A DNA stretch of 18,588 bases from RGIG5612 sp964579345 (lineage in GTDB: Bacteria; Bacillota; Clostridia; Lachnospirales; Lachnospiraceae), in the NCBI GenBank assembly GCA_964579345.1, contig CAZOHB010000032.1, forward strand, positions 1 to 18,588. Reading direction: 5' to 3'. Position numbers and translations under genes: made by a program. The stretch's first letter is position 1. The number at the start of each line of letters is the position of its first letter. This document shows, piece after piece, positions 1 through 7,194 of this stretch. The notes below the pieces were generated by a model, which saw nothing but the letters and a program-made list of their open reading frames with translations, had not been told where the DNA came from and searched no databases.

Positions 1-1
1 A

Positions 2-76
2 AAGCTTTCATCTGCTGAATCCGATACAATTGCTACTGTGAAAAAGAATACTTTGAAAGGAAAGGAGCTGACATGA
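2..76 (+). CDS. C-terminal tail of an upstream gene (partial)
   Basis: One frame is open from the window edge to a TGA at 74-76 and encodes about 24 residues ending in KNTLKGKELT. The other two plus-strand frames close within the first 40 bases. The stop overlaps the ATG of the next gene as ATGA, a common arrangement of translationally coupled genes in one operon. The ribosome binding site of the next gene lies inside this tail. The tail is too short to name a family, and 24 open codons can occur by chance, so the call rests mainly on the ATGA overlap. If real, the LVIVD-protein operon begins upstream of this window. Confidence 0.45.
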   Translation, partial: KLSSAESDTIATVKKNTLKGKELT

Positions 77-1449
77 CACTTCCTTTTTACGCAAGAAGCG
101 AAACCAATCAGGGATACATTAAAAATATGGAAGTCGTGGCATTTGATCCGGACCGGGGCCTTCCGGGCGGCGGGCAGCCACAGATCTATAAGGTCGGCGA
201 TGAGAAATATTATCTCTACGCAACGATGCGCAATGAGATCGGGATCTGGGACGTCTCCGATCCCTCCGATCCGCAGTTGCTGCGGCATTTTGCTCCGGTC
301 GATGAAGAGACGTATCCGACGACAGATAATCCGAAGATTCAGGTTGCAAATGATCTTCTGATCGTTGCGCACTGCAGCGGATCCGGTCCGGCGTTTATGA
401 AACGGCCGCCGATCGATCCGGAAAAGCATAAAGCAAGAAACGGCATCAGTATTTACAGCATCAAAGAGGATCCGGCAAATCCGGAATTCCTGAGCTACTG
501 GGATAATGGTGTGCCGTTTGCCATGGGTGTCCACCGTTTTATGTACGATGGCGGAAGATATGCCTATCTTTCGAGTGATGCAAGAGGCTTTGAGGGACTG
601 ATCCTCAGGATCATTGATCTGGAAGATCCGAAGAACCCGAAGGAAGCCGGAAGGTGGTGGCTCCCGGAACAGTATGCGGATGGGTATCCGGGAAGAACCT
701 TTGACCCGGGTGTAGCACATGTCCCTTCCTTTATGGACAAAGGCTGGCTGCATGGACCTCCGTTTGTTGTGGATGGCATCGCATATTGCGGATATTCCGG
801 CGCCGGAGTTGTGACGCTGGATGTTTCCGATCCGACGAGACCGAGATGTCTTGGAAGGCTTCCTCTGATGCCGGCCTTTTCCGGCGGTCTTGCGGGAGCG
901 CGGACGCATACTGTCATGAAATTGCCGGGACAGCCGTTTGTCGTTGCAACCAATGAGGGAGAGCGCTTCCACACCTTCGATCCGGAAGAACTGAAAAAGA
1001 ACTTCGTCGCGCAACCGATGAACAACCTTCATATGATCGATGTAAGGGATCCTTCCCGGCCGACGCTGGTCGCGGAGTTTCCGTATCCGGAAGTGCCGGA
1101 GAACTTCCCGTTTAAAAACTTCAATGAAGCATACCTCGGCGTACAGGGACCGTTCGGCCCGCACAATATTCATGAGCCGATGCCGGGAAAATCGGGAATC
1201 GAAAAACGCGCAGACAGAGTCTATTGCTGCTATTTCGGCGCAGGGCTTCGGGTTTATGACGTTTCCGATCCTTACTACGTGAAGGAGATCGCTTACTTCA
1301 TCCCGCCGAATCCGGCACATGAAAAACATCCGTTCCTTCCGGGACCGGTCATGGCAGTTACAGAGGATGTCGTCGTTGATGACAGAGGCTATATTTATAT
1401 CACAACGAACGGTGACGGTATGTACATCCTGAGAGTGAAAGAAGGATAA
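73..1449 (+). CDS. LVIVD-repeat beta-propeller protein, cytoplasmic
   Basis: The 458-residue protein repeats a strand-turn unit of the form (I/L)xxxDVSDPxxP: EIGIWDVSDPSDP near 55-67, LRIIDLEDPKNP near 178-189, VVTLDVSDPTRP near 246-257, LHMIDVRDPSRP near 319-330 and LRVYDVSDP near 392-400. A degenerate copy, ISIYSIKEDPANP, lies near 125-137. This is the pattern of LVIVD repeats, which fold as a beta-propeller. A GPHNIHEP segment (362-369) resembles the His-rich site seen in selenium-binding/LVIVD-type proteins. There is no signal peptide or membrane segment, so it should be cytosolic, whereas many LVIVD proteins are exported. The start is supported by AAAGGAG five bases upstream. It lies 41 bp before an Isf-like flavoprotein gene, suggesting a shared operon. 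Family is clear; activity is unknown, and a metal-dependent enzyme or scaffold role is possible. Confidence 0.8.
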   Translation: MTLPFYARSETNQGYIKNMEVVAFDPDRGLPGGGQPQIYKVGDEKYYLYATMRNEIGIWDVSDPSDPQLLRHFAPVDEETYPTTDNPKIQVANDLLIVAHCSGSGPAFMKRPPIDPEKHKARNGISIYSIKEDPANPEFLSYWDNGVPFAMGVHRFMYDGGRYAYLSSDARGFEGLILRIIDLEDPKNPKEAGRWWLPEQYADGYPGRTFDPGVAHVPSFMDKGWLHGPPFVVDGIAYCGYSGAGVVTLDVSDPTRPRCLGRLPLMPAFSGGLAGARTHTVMKLPGQPFVVATNEGERFHTFDPEELKKNFVAQPMNNLHMIDVRDPSRPTLVAEFPYPEVPENFPFKNFNEAYLGVQGPFGPHNIHEPMPGKSGIEKRADRVYCCYFGAGLRVYDVSDPYYVKEIAYFIPPNPAHEKHPFLPGPVMAVTEDVVVDDRGYIYITTNGDGMYILRVKEG

Positions 1450-1490
1450 GCGTCTCCTGAAATAAAAGAAAAAGAATAGAGGAAAAGAAA

Positions 1491-2435
1491 ATGAAGATAT
1501 TAGGAATCAGCTGCGGCAGAAAAAACGGAAACTCAGAGATGCTTCTGAAAAGCGCTCTGAAAGAAGCAAATGGAAAAGGGGCGGAGGTAGAATATCTCAG
1601 ACTTCAGGACCACTATATTCAGCAATGTACCGGATGCGAATTGTGCTCCAATCCGGATAACTGGCCGAACGGCAAGTTTCCGGAAAGCGGATATTATTGC
1701 TGCTATAAAGAAGACAGTGATCATCTGTCCTATATAGTGGACAGGATCAAGGAAGCAGACGGCATTATCCTCGCCACACCGATTTACAATCTGACCGTGC
1801 CGGGAAGCCTTCTGGTTCTGCTGAACCGGATCCATGCAAAGAATTTTGCAAAGCATCATGAGATCGCGGGGCAGCAGCACACCTACTGCGCGACGATCGC
1901 TGTCGGCGGAAGTGATATGACAAACCTGATCAAACCGATGCTGAATTTTACGGCGGTTGAACTTTGCGGAAGCCAGATGAACCTTGTGGATCAGATGGTC
2001 GTTCAGTTCTGCGCACCGATCGGTTACATGGCCCTGAAAGATGACAGCATCGCAAGGGCTTCGAAACTGGGAGCGCGCATGGCAGATGCCATCGCCCATC
2101 CGGAAGAGGAACTGTACCGGGGCATTGAAGACAATCCGGAGCTCTGTCCGGTCTGCCACGGAGATGTGATCCAGCTGGAAGGAAAACGGTTCCGCTGCCC
2201 GATCTGCAATATTAAGGGAGATGTTGCATTTAAAGAAGATGGTACACCGTATATGAAGTGGGACGGCGGAGCGGAAAACTGCAGACTGAACGATAATCCG
2301 GATGAGGAGATCGTACATCAGAAACAGCGCGCGCCGTATGATGCGCTGCGGCAGAATAAAGAGCTGGTTGCGGAAAGAAGAAAAGAGATCTGCGGATGGA
2401 TCGATCCGCTTCCGGCACCGGAGCTGAAAAAATAA
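1491..2435 (+). CDS. Isf-like iron-sulfur flavoprotein with C-terminal zinc-ribbon-like motif (paralogue 1)
   Basis: The 314-residue protein has the flavodoxin-like fold of NADPH-dependent FMN reductases. It starts MKILGISCGRKNGNS, where SxxRxxGNS is the usual FMN-phosphate loop, and has a second flavin-loop motif, ATPIYN, at 95-100. Cysteines C46, C49 and C52, with C70 or C71, resemble the compact CX2CX2C...C motif that binds a [4Fe-4S] cluster in archaeal Isf. A second pair of CxxC motifs (C219/C222 and C236/C239) forms a zinc-ribbon or rubredoxin-like knuckle that is not part of ordinary Isf. The likely role is one- or two-electron transfer between a low-potential donor and a partner oxidoreductase in the cytosol. 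It sits between the LVIVD and TPR genes. AGAGGAAAAGAAA precedes the ATG. Paralogues are at 3286-4281 and 11210-12214; this copy has the longest insertion before the fourth cysteine. Confidence 0.8.
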   Translation: MKILGISCGRKNGNSEMLLKSALKEANGKGAEVEYLRLQDHYIQQCTGCELCSNPDNWPNGKFPESGYYCCYKEDSDHLSYIVDRIKEADGIILATPIYNLTVPGSLLVLLNRIHAKNFAKHHEIAGQQHTYCATIAVGGSDMTNLIKPMLNFTAVELCGSQMNLVDQMVVQFCAPIGYMALKDDSIARASKLGARMADAIAHPEEELYRGIEDNPELCPVCHGDVIQLEGKRFRCPICNIKGDVAFKEDGTPYMKWDGGAENCRLNDNPDEEIVHQKQRAPYDALRQNKELVAERRKEICGWIDPLPAPELKK

Positions 2436-2485
2436 GAGTATAGTATATAACCAATCAGCAAACATATAATTGGAAGGAGAAGAAT

Positions 2486-3193
2486 ATGATCGATTATGTT
2501 GCAAGAAGCGGTGCGCTGCTGAAAGAAGGAAAAGCACAGGCGGCCCTGATCCTCTGTGAGCAGGGAATCGGAGAAGGATGCAAAGATGTTGCTGCTCTTC
2601 ATGTGAATGAAGGAATCGCTTACCTTTACATGAAGCAGTTTGAAAAATCGCTCGAAATGTTTGATAAGGCATGCGAAGAAGATCCGACGGATGGAGATGC
2701 ACAGTATAACCGTTCGATGGCGATCCGTTCGATGGAACGCCACGAGGAGGCTCTTCAGAACTATGAAATCACATATGAGAAATTCCCGGATCATTTCTTC
2801 AATCTTATGAACTGCGGCAATGTCAGAAGACGTCTCGGAAAATATGAGGAAGCGATCGAAGTGTATCAGAAGGCGCTCGCACAGCAGCCGGACAGCTGGG
2901 AGATCCTGTATAACATCGCGTGCGTTAAGATCCTGCAGGGCAAATATGAAGAGGCATTGGACCTGATCAATAAGGGTCTTGAGCTGAACGATGATTTCGG
3001 AGAGCTGTATTACTGCAAAGCGATCTGCCTGAAGAATCTCGGCGATGAAGCAGGAAAAGAAGAAGCATACAACATTGCGATTAAGTATAAACCGGAAGAT
3101 GACCGTCCGCCGCACGGCTGGGGACCGCATCCGGAAGAGCTTGCAGAACCTCACGGCCCCTGCATGCGAAGTGAAGTGATCAAAGGAATCTGA
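2486..3193 (+). CDS. Tetratricopeptide (TPR) repeat protein
   Basis: The 235-residue protein is almost entirely TPR helices. The clearest units are 105-138 (ending YEEAIEVYQKALAQQP) and 139-170 (KYEEALDLINKGLELND), each with the W/L-G-Y-A-P spacing of TPRs. Less regular copies lie at about 37-70, 71-104 and 173-206. The C-terminal 30 residues are rich in His, Pro and Gly and fall outside the repeats. No signal peptide or membrane segment is seen. TPR proteins hold protein partners, so it may assemble the products of the preceding genes; that is inference from position. AAGGAG lies six bases before the ATG. It is the last gene of its transcription unit, followed at once by an intrinsic terminator. 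Confidence 0.8.
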   Translation: MIDYVARSGALLKEGKAQAALILCEQGIGEGCKDVAALHVNEGIAYLYMKQFEKSLEMFDKACEEDPTDGDAQYNRSMAIRSMERHEEALQNYEITYEKFPDHFFNLMNCGNVRRRLGKYEEAIEVYQKALAQQPDSWEILYNIACVKILQGKYEEALDLINKGLELNDDFGELYYCKAICLKNLGDEAGKEEAYNIAIKYKPEDDRPPHGWGPHPEELAEPHGPCMRSEVIKGI

Positions 3194-3221
3194 TCAGAAA
3201 CCGAATATCAAAAAACACATC

Positions 3222-3254
3222 AAAACTGCCGGCGATTTCAGCCGGCAGTTTTTT
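3222..3254 (+). terminator. Intrinsic terminator, probably bidirectional
   Basis: Arms AAAACTGCCGGC (3222-3233) and GCCGGCAGTTTT (3241-3252) form a perfect 12-bp stem with a 7-base loop, and six T follow on the plus strand (3249-3254). It ends the TPR transcription unit. On the minus strand the same stem is followed by only four T, but the convergent Isf-like gene stops just 31 bp away, so it probably serves both directions. Confidence 0.9.
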
Positions 3255-3285
3255 GGAGAGATTCATATGTTCAGAGTATAGAGAT

Positions 3286-4281
3286 TTATACTTCTTTTTC
3301 TTTATTTAAGTTCGCTAAGATTGCGGCTTTCTTTGCCTCCGCAGAAGGAGATTTTACGATACATGCGTTGTAGTCCTGGAACGGTTTCAGCTTTGCAGGA
3401 ATTTCATCCTTGTGCGGCATATATCTGTTCATCAGAACTTCGCCGATCTCATCGCCGTGAGCTTCGAGACCGCAAGGTTTGGTGTGGTTTTCATGCTGTT
3501 CTTCTTCCGGCCATTCGATCTTCATCTCGTCGCCGTCCATTACAATGTGACCATGCGTTCCGCAGATCGCGCACCATACATCTTTTTTCTTCGGATTGAA
3601 GAGCATTGCGTTGAAGTGGCAGGACGGGCAGACATCTTCTTCACTCGGCTCGCCTCTCCAGCTGTGATCGTTGTCGAGAACCGCCTGTGCCAGGTTGCGT
3701 CCTAACTGTCTTGCGCGCTCAATATAAGCGTCATCAAGAGTTGCAGCACCCGGGTTTGCGATACCGGTAACGTTCATGAAATCGACGACATCCGTAGATG
3801 CAGAGAAACAGGTAGAGTAGAGCGTCGGAATGCCCATGGAAACCCAGTGGCTGGATAACGCGCCGCCGACACTGATCAAAGCGCCCGGACGGGATTTCAC
3901 TCTGCCTTCTGCCCATTTCGGGGTTCCGAAACGACTCATCATAACAGCGTCGATCTTCGGTCCGAAGACTCTGTCACGGAAGGTAACGGTCATGGAAGAA
4001 CCGGTCGTGGAATAGACCGGGCCGGCCATTAAGAAACCGTCACAATCTAAGAATTTGTCAATTAAGAAAGCGGCATCATCTTTTCCGTGCACGCATTTTG
4101 TCGGGTCGTCCATCGCTGCACAGAACTGTCCGGAACATGCGGTACAAGGGTAGATATCCATGTCGCGCAGTCTGACAAGCTCCACTTCCAGACCCATCTT
4201 TTCCGCTTCCATTAAAGCAGCTTTCGTAAAAACCTCACAGTTGCCGTCTTTTCTTCCGGCGCTGACAGCTAAAATTTTCAT
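3286..4281 (-). CDS. Isf-like iron-sulfur flavoprotein with C-terminal zinc-ribbon-like motif (paralogue 2)
   Basis: The 331-residue protein begins MKILAVSAGRKDGNC, the FMN-phosphate loop of the NADPH-dependent FMN reductase fold. Cysteines C46, C49, C54 and C63 match the position of the Isf [4Fe-4S] motif, but with CX2CX4C spacing instead of CX2CX2C. A second loop, AGPVYS, and an SVGGALSSHWVS segment are shared with the paralogue at 11210-12214. CPSC (218-221) and CAIC (237-240) form the C-terminal metal-binding knuckle. The start at 4281 is chosen over an ATG six bases upstream (4287) because it gives nine bases to the GGAGG instead of three, and because the paralogues also begin MKI. It follows flavoprotein A on the same strand, separated by a long foldback element, so it is the probable electron-transfer partner of that enzyme (inference). 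Confidence 0.8.
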   Translation of the reverse strand: MKILAVSAGRKDGNCEVFTKAALMEAEKMGLEVELVRLRDMDIYPCTACSGQFCAAMDDPTKCVHGKDDAAFLIDKFLDCDGFLMAGPVYSTTGSSMTVTFRDRVFGPKIDAVMMSRFGTPKWAEGRVKSRPGALISVGGALSSHWVSMGIPTLYSTCFSASTDVVDFMNVTGIANPGAATLDDAYIERARQLGRNLAQAVLDNDHSWRGEPSEEDVCPSCHFNAMLFNPKKKDVWCAICGTHGHIVMDGDEMKIEWPEEEQHENHTKPCGLEAHGDEIGEVLMNRYMPHKDEIPAKLKPFQDYNACIVKSPSAEAKKAAILANLNKEKEV

Positions 4282-4329
4282 TATCATTATCCTCCATTAT
4301 TTATTAGTGTTGAGAAAAGTATCCATTAT

Positions 4330-4443
4330 ATGCGATTCCTTCCTTTCTGCCGCCTGCGCCAGCGGTCCATGTACCCGAGTGCGCGTTTTAGCGCCAACGA
4401 GGGTACTGAGAGCTGGGCCATAGCTGGCGGCAGGGAATCGCAT
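4330..4443. repeat. 114-bp imperfect palindrome (foldback element) between two genes
   Basis: The outer arms ATGCGATTCC (4330-4339) and GGAATCGCAT (4434-4443) are perfect 10-bp complements. Inside them CTGCCGCC (4347-4354) pairs with GGCGGCAG (4426-4433), leaving a 7-base bulge on one side. An alternative pairing is CGCCAGC (4357-4363) with GCTGGCG (4423-4429). Further in, GTACCC (4371-4376) pairs with GGGTAC (4401-4406), around a small GCGC hairpin (4381-4394). The element begins one base after the flavoprotein A stop codon in the minus-strand direction and ends about 40 bases before the next gene's ribosome binding site. No T-run follows, so it is not a simple terminator. It could be a MITE-like or REP-like repeat, or an mRNA processing or stability element. 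Confidence 0.65.
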
Positions 4444-4444
4444 T

Positions 4445-5908
4445 TCAGTGTTTGCTGATATATTTCGCGGCATAATCGCCTGCCATACGTCCGGTATTCA
4501 CGGCATACCCCATGGTATTACCCGGAAGTTTGTACAGATATGTGCCGGCGTAAATATCACAGGTGTCCGTTCCTGCAGCAAACAGGCCTTTGATCGGGCG
4601 GTAGTCCGGATCGAGTACCTGCGTCTTGTGATTGATCTGGATTCCGCCGAGGCTGCCGTATGCGGAAAGCGCAATCGCACCGCCCCAGAGTTTTCCTTCA
4701 ATCTTTCTCATGTACTTATGGTTTTTGTTGAAGATATCATCATAGCCCTCGTCACAGAGCTCGTTGTATTCTTCCAGCGTCTCGCGGAACGTTTCCAGAT
4801 CGATACCGAAGAACTCACACAGTTCCTCATCGGTCGCGTCCGTAATATACGCTTTTTCCGGAGCCAGTTCTTTTGCAGTCTCCAACTGATCTTTCAGGTA
4901 ATCCATGGTGTTTCCGAAGATCGAGCCTGCGATTCCTGCCCAGTCAAGACCGTTGCGGTAGTAGTGCTTGACGAGCTTGTCGGAAGCGATCATGATCGCG
5001 ACACGCTGCGGCTGTCTGCGGATGACATTAGCCAGGATTGCCGGATTTTCAGAGTATTCCTCGTTCATTACACGCTCGCCGGAAAGATTTACCAGCAGGT
5101 TCGGCTGATTAAAGATATTTGCAAGCGCGAAGCACTCGTCCGGTACACGCGTCTTTGTGTTTGTCTCCATATCGATCCGGCCCTTCATAGCACCGACTTC
5201 CCATGCCAGGCGAAGGCCGTCACCTTTCAGTCCCGGAATCGCGAAGTTAAACATATCCTTGCCAAAGGTAAAGCCGCATTCTTCTTTGATCATTTCCGGA
5301 TTGTCTCCGAAACCACCGGTAGCGATAATGACAGCTTTAGCCTCAACTTCGATTTCCTCGCCGTTTTCTTTCTGCGCGATCAGGCCGGTGATGCGGTCCT
5401 CGGTTTTAATGATCTTTTTAACCGCCGTATTTGTATGGACTTCGGTTCCGAGTTCGATCGCTCTTTCGAGAAGCCGTTTGTTCATTGTGGATGCAGCGCG
5501 CATTCCACCCGGTTTTCCGCCGCCTTCCGGAGTGACCATGTGCCAGGTGTTCCAGCTGCCTGCATAGAATTTTCCGACTTTTCCGAATTCCACCCCCATG
5601 TCTTCAAGCCAGTCGATCGTATCTCCGGATTGCCAGAAATAATCGTGGACCAGACGGGCGTCACAGTTCCAATGGACGTACTCCATAAATTCTTCAAAAA
5701 CTTTTTCTTTTGTCAGTTCACTCATTTCCGCTTTTTGAACGCGGCTTTCCACGCCAAACGGACCTCCGCCCATATTGGCTGCGCCGCCGCACATTGCGGC
5801 TTTTTCAAAACCGACAACCTTCAGATCGTTTTCTGCTGCAGAAACACAGGCTGCAAGTCCCGCAGGACCTAAACCGACGACTGCAACATCTGCTGTGATT
5901 TTCGTCAT
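4445..5908 (-). CDS. FAD-dependent fumarate-reductase/succinate-dehydrogenase-like flavoprotein A
   Basis: The 487-residue protein opens with the FAD Rossmann motif VVGLGPAGLAA (G12, G14, G17) and an acidic residue at E35, then GGAANMGGGP (41-50) and IIATGGFGDNP (about 195-204). C-terminal YGSLGGI (417-423), GLFAAGTDT (441-449) and LPGNTMG (461-467) complete the FAD_binding_2 family fold also found in fumarate reductases and 3-ketosteroid dehydrogenases. It has no heme or FMN-binding domain and no signal peptide, so it acts in the cytosol with an external electron partner. The Arg and His residues that define true fumarate reductases appear to be replaced (see findings). The start at 5908 is preceded by GGAGG seven bases upstream; the frame stays open further upstream, but that stretch overlaps a terminator hairpin. 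It is a paralogue of the protein at 13737-15194. Confidence 0.88.
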   Translation of the reverse strand: MTKITADVAVVGLGPAGLAACVSAAENDLKVVGFEKAAMCGGAANMGGGPFGVESRVQKAEMSELTKEKVFEEFMEYVHWNCDARLVHDYFWQSGDTIDWLEDMGVEFGKVGKFYAGSWNTWHMVTPEGGGKPGGMRAASTMNKRLLERAIELGTEVHTNTAVKKIIKTEDRITGLIAQKENGEEIEVEAKAVIIATGGFGDNPEMIKEECGFTFGKDMFNFAIPGLKGDGLRLAWEVGAMKGRIDMETNTKTRVPDECFALANIFNQPNLLVNLSGERVMNEEYSENPAILANVIRRQPQRVAIMIASDKLVKHYYRNGLDWAGIAGSIFGNTMDYLKDQLETAKELAPEKAYITDATDEELCEFFGIDLETFRETLEEYNELCDEGYDDIFNKNHKYMRKIEGKLWGGAIALSAYGSLGGIQINHKTQVLDPDYRPIKGLFAAGTDTCDIYAGTYLYKLPGNTMGYAVNTGRMAGDYAAKYISKH

Positions 5909-5956
5909 TCTATTTCCTCCTGAGTATGTGTACGATCTGCGCAAAGCAAACAGATC

Positions 5957-5993
5957 AAAAAAAGTGCCAATCTTTGATTCAAGATTAGCACTT
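5957..5993 (-). terminator. Intrinsic terminator or leader attenuator between LysR 1 and flavoprotein A
   Basis: On the minus strand a 13-bp stem (5981-5993 with 5962-5974, one G-U pair, 6-base loop) runs into seven T (5957-5963). It lies 63 bp after the LysR 1 stop and about 50 bp before the flavoprotein A start. It can end LysR transcripts. If flavoprotein A is transcribed from upstream of it, for example from near the palindrome at 6032-6049, it would act as a leader attenuator, because only about 47 bp remain for a promoter downstream of it. Confidence 0.7.
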
Positions 5994-6031
5994 CGCAATT
6001 CTGATGAGAAACAAATAAAGTAAAAAGTAAA

Positions 6032-6049
6032 AACAACCAAAAGGTTGTT
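6032..6049. promoter_or_regulatory. Operator-like palindrome upstream of flavoprotein A
   Basis: AACAACC (6032-6038) and GGTTGTT (6043-6049) are perfect inverted arms around AAAA. The site shares 14 of 18 positions with the palindrome at 7023-7040. It sits directly after the LysR 1 stop and 124 bp before the flavoprotein A start, on the same strand. The pairing of two similar sites on either side of a LysR gene suggests that both bind LysR 1; this is inference. Confidence 0.5.
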
Positions 6050-6055
6050 GACGGT

Positions 6056-6970
6056 TTAATCGGGTTCCCGGAGAAGACCCAAACGGTCTTTTTCAGCGTT
6101 CTCAAATTCGGAGGCCAGAAAATCAGCAAAGGCTTCCGAGTAGGACTTTCCGAGATTTTCATTCCAGACGCAGACGATATTATTCATTACACCTGTAGGT
6201 ACTGTGGCGATGTTGCTTTCGTACGGAGCCCGTGCCATAACAGAACCAAGAATAATGCCTTCCCCTTTGGCAACAGTTTCCAACGCCTTCGGTGCATCCG
6301 ATACGATGATGATCGAGCGTGGCTCTAAACCGAAGTTTTCGATATCCCGCATGATACTTTCCCTGGTTTCAAAGAAGTTGTTGCTGGTAACGCCGGCAAT
6401 AAAAGCGTCGTGTTTAAACTCGGTATAATCAACGCCGGGACGATATTTCGGATGATTCTTTGAAACGAGAAGGGCAGCTTCCAGATGGAAGATCGGTTTG
6501 ATGATCAGGCCGGGAAGATTCTGGACAAAACGGTCAATTGTAACCAGCATATCCACATCCCGCCGCATCAGCCGTTCCAGTCCGAAGGCCGGAGTATCAA
6601 AAGACAGTTCCACGTTTGCGGTGTACTCCGTACCCGGAATCGTAAACGGATGCATTCGTTTCACCGGTTCAAAGTCAGGCTGATTTAAGGTAAGGATCGA
6701 AAAATGATTATTCGCCTGCTGATACTCTTCCAGGATCGTACGAATGTCTTTTAAGTACTGTTTGTTCAGTTCTAAGTATTGTTTTCCCCATGGAGTGATC
6801 TGTACGCTGTGAGGATTGCGGTAAAAAAGAGGGAATCCGACCTTGGATTCCAACTTAGAAATATTTTTGCTGACTGCCTGCTGGGAAATGTACAGCTGTT
6901 TCGCAGTCTCGCTGAAATTCAGCGTTTCCGCAAGATTAAAAAAACATTCCATTTGAATATCAAGAGACAT
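6056..6970 (-). CDS. LysR-family transcriptional regulator 1
   Basis: The 304-residue protein has the LysR winged helix-turn-helix in its first 65 residues, with FFNLAETLNFSETAKQLYIS and QQAVSKNISKLESKVG as the two recognition halves. The remainder matches in length and layout the effector-binding domain that senses a small co-inducer. The start at 6970 is chosen because GAGGTGA sits five bases before it; a GTG nine bases upstream (6979) lies inside that ribosome binding site. It is transcribed away from the hydrolase operon at 7195, the classic LysR divergent arrangement, and toward flavoprotein A. A predicted promoter at 6996-7024 overlaps a palindrome, consistent with autoregulation. The inducer is probably the pathway substrate or an intermediate, but nothing in the sequence names it. 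Confidence 0.9.
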   Translation of the reverse strand: MSLDIQMECFFNLAETLNFSETAKQLYISQQAVSKNISKLESKVGFPLFYRNPHSVQITPWGKQYLELNKQYLKDIRTILEEYQQANNHFSILTLNQPDFEPVKRMHPFTIPGTEYTANVELSFDTPAFGLERLMRRDVDMLVTIDRFVQNLPGLIIKPIFHLEAALLVSKNHPKYRPGVDYTEFKHDAFIAGVTSNNFFETRESIMRDIENFGLEPRSIIIVSDAPKALETVAKGEGIILGSVMARAPYESNIATVPTGVMNNIVCVWNENLGKSYSEAFADFLASEFENAEKDRLGLLREPD

Positions 6971-6995
6971 AAAACTCACCTCTTTCTAATAAAAG

Positions 6996-7024
6996 ATAGT
7001 AGCACAGAGTTTTTTCTGGTTCAA
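6996..7024 (-). promoter_or_regulatory. Predicted sigma-70-type promoter of LysR 1
   Basis: On the minus strand TTGAAC (7024-7019) and TACTAT (7001-6996) are spaced by exactly 17 bp, and the -10 box has an upstream TG extension. It lies about 26 bp before the LysR 1 start codon. Each box matches four of six consensus bases, so this is a plausible but unproven promoter. Confidence 0.55.
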
Positions 7025-7040
7025 CAACTAATTGGTTGTA
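7023..7040. promoter_or_regulatory. Operator-like palindrome in the divergent LysR 1/hydrolase region
   Basis: ACAAC (7024-7028) and GTTGT (7035-7039) flank a T-AATT-G core. The site overlaps by two bases the predicted -35 box of LysR 1, so a bound protein could block LysR 1 transcription. The rest of the 6980-7194 intergenic stretch lies toward the hydrolase gene; I see no convincing promoter there for the plus-strand operon. Confidence 0.5.
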
Positions 7041-7194
7041 ACGATTTCAATTTTATTGGTGTTTCCATTCAAAGAAGTCCTTTAATAAAATCAAAACAGA
7101 AATGCAGACGGGAGAATTCTGTCCGTTAAACGGGATAAATACCACCCTCTGCAGGCAGCAAAGAAGACAATAGCAAGAATAAGAGGTGAACAGA

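Noticed and set aside
2465..2470. TATAAT as a promoter for the TPR gene
   Set aside because: It lies only a few bases before the ribosome binding site, with no -35 box at proper spacing; the gene is more simply co-transcribed with its upstream neighbour.
4288..4444. FMN riboswitch before the Isf-like gene
   Set aside because: The region is highly structured, but I do not find the conserved RFN-element sequence blocks, and the fold is a simple long foldback and not a multi-arm junction.
4448..5872. Long plus-strand reading frame (474 codons) opposite flavoprotein A, and a similar minus-strand one at 1533-2702
   Set aside because: They lie antisense to well-supported family members, have no good ribosome binding site, and their translations are rich in Phe, Ile, Arg and Cys without recognisable domains. 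They are side effects of the codon pattern of the true genes.
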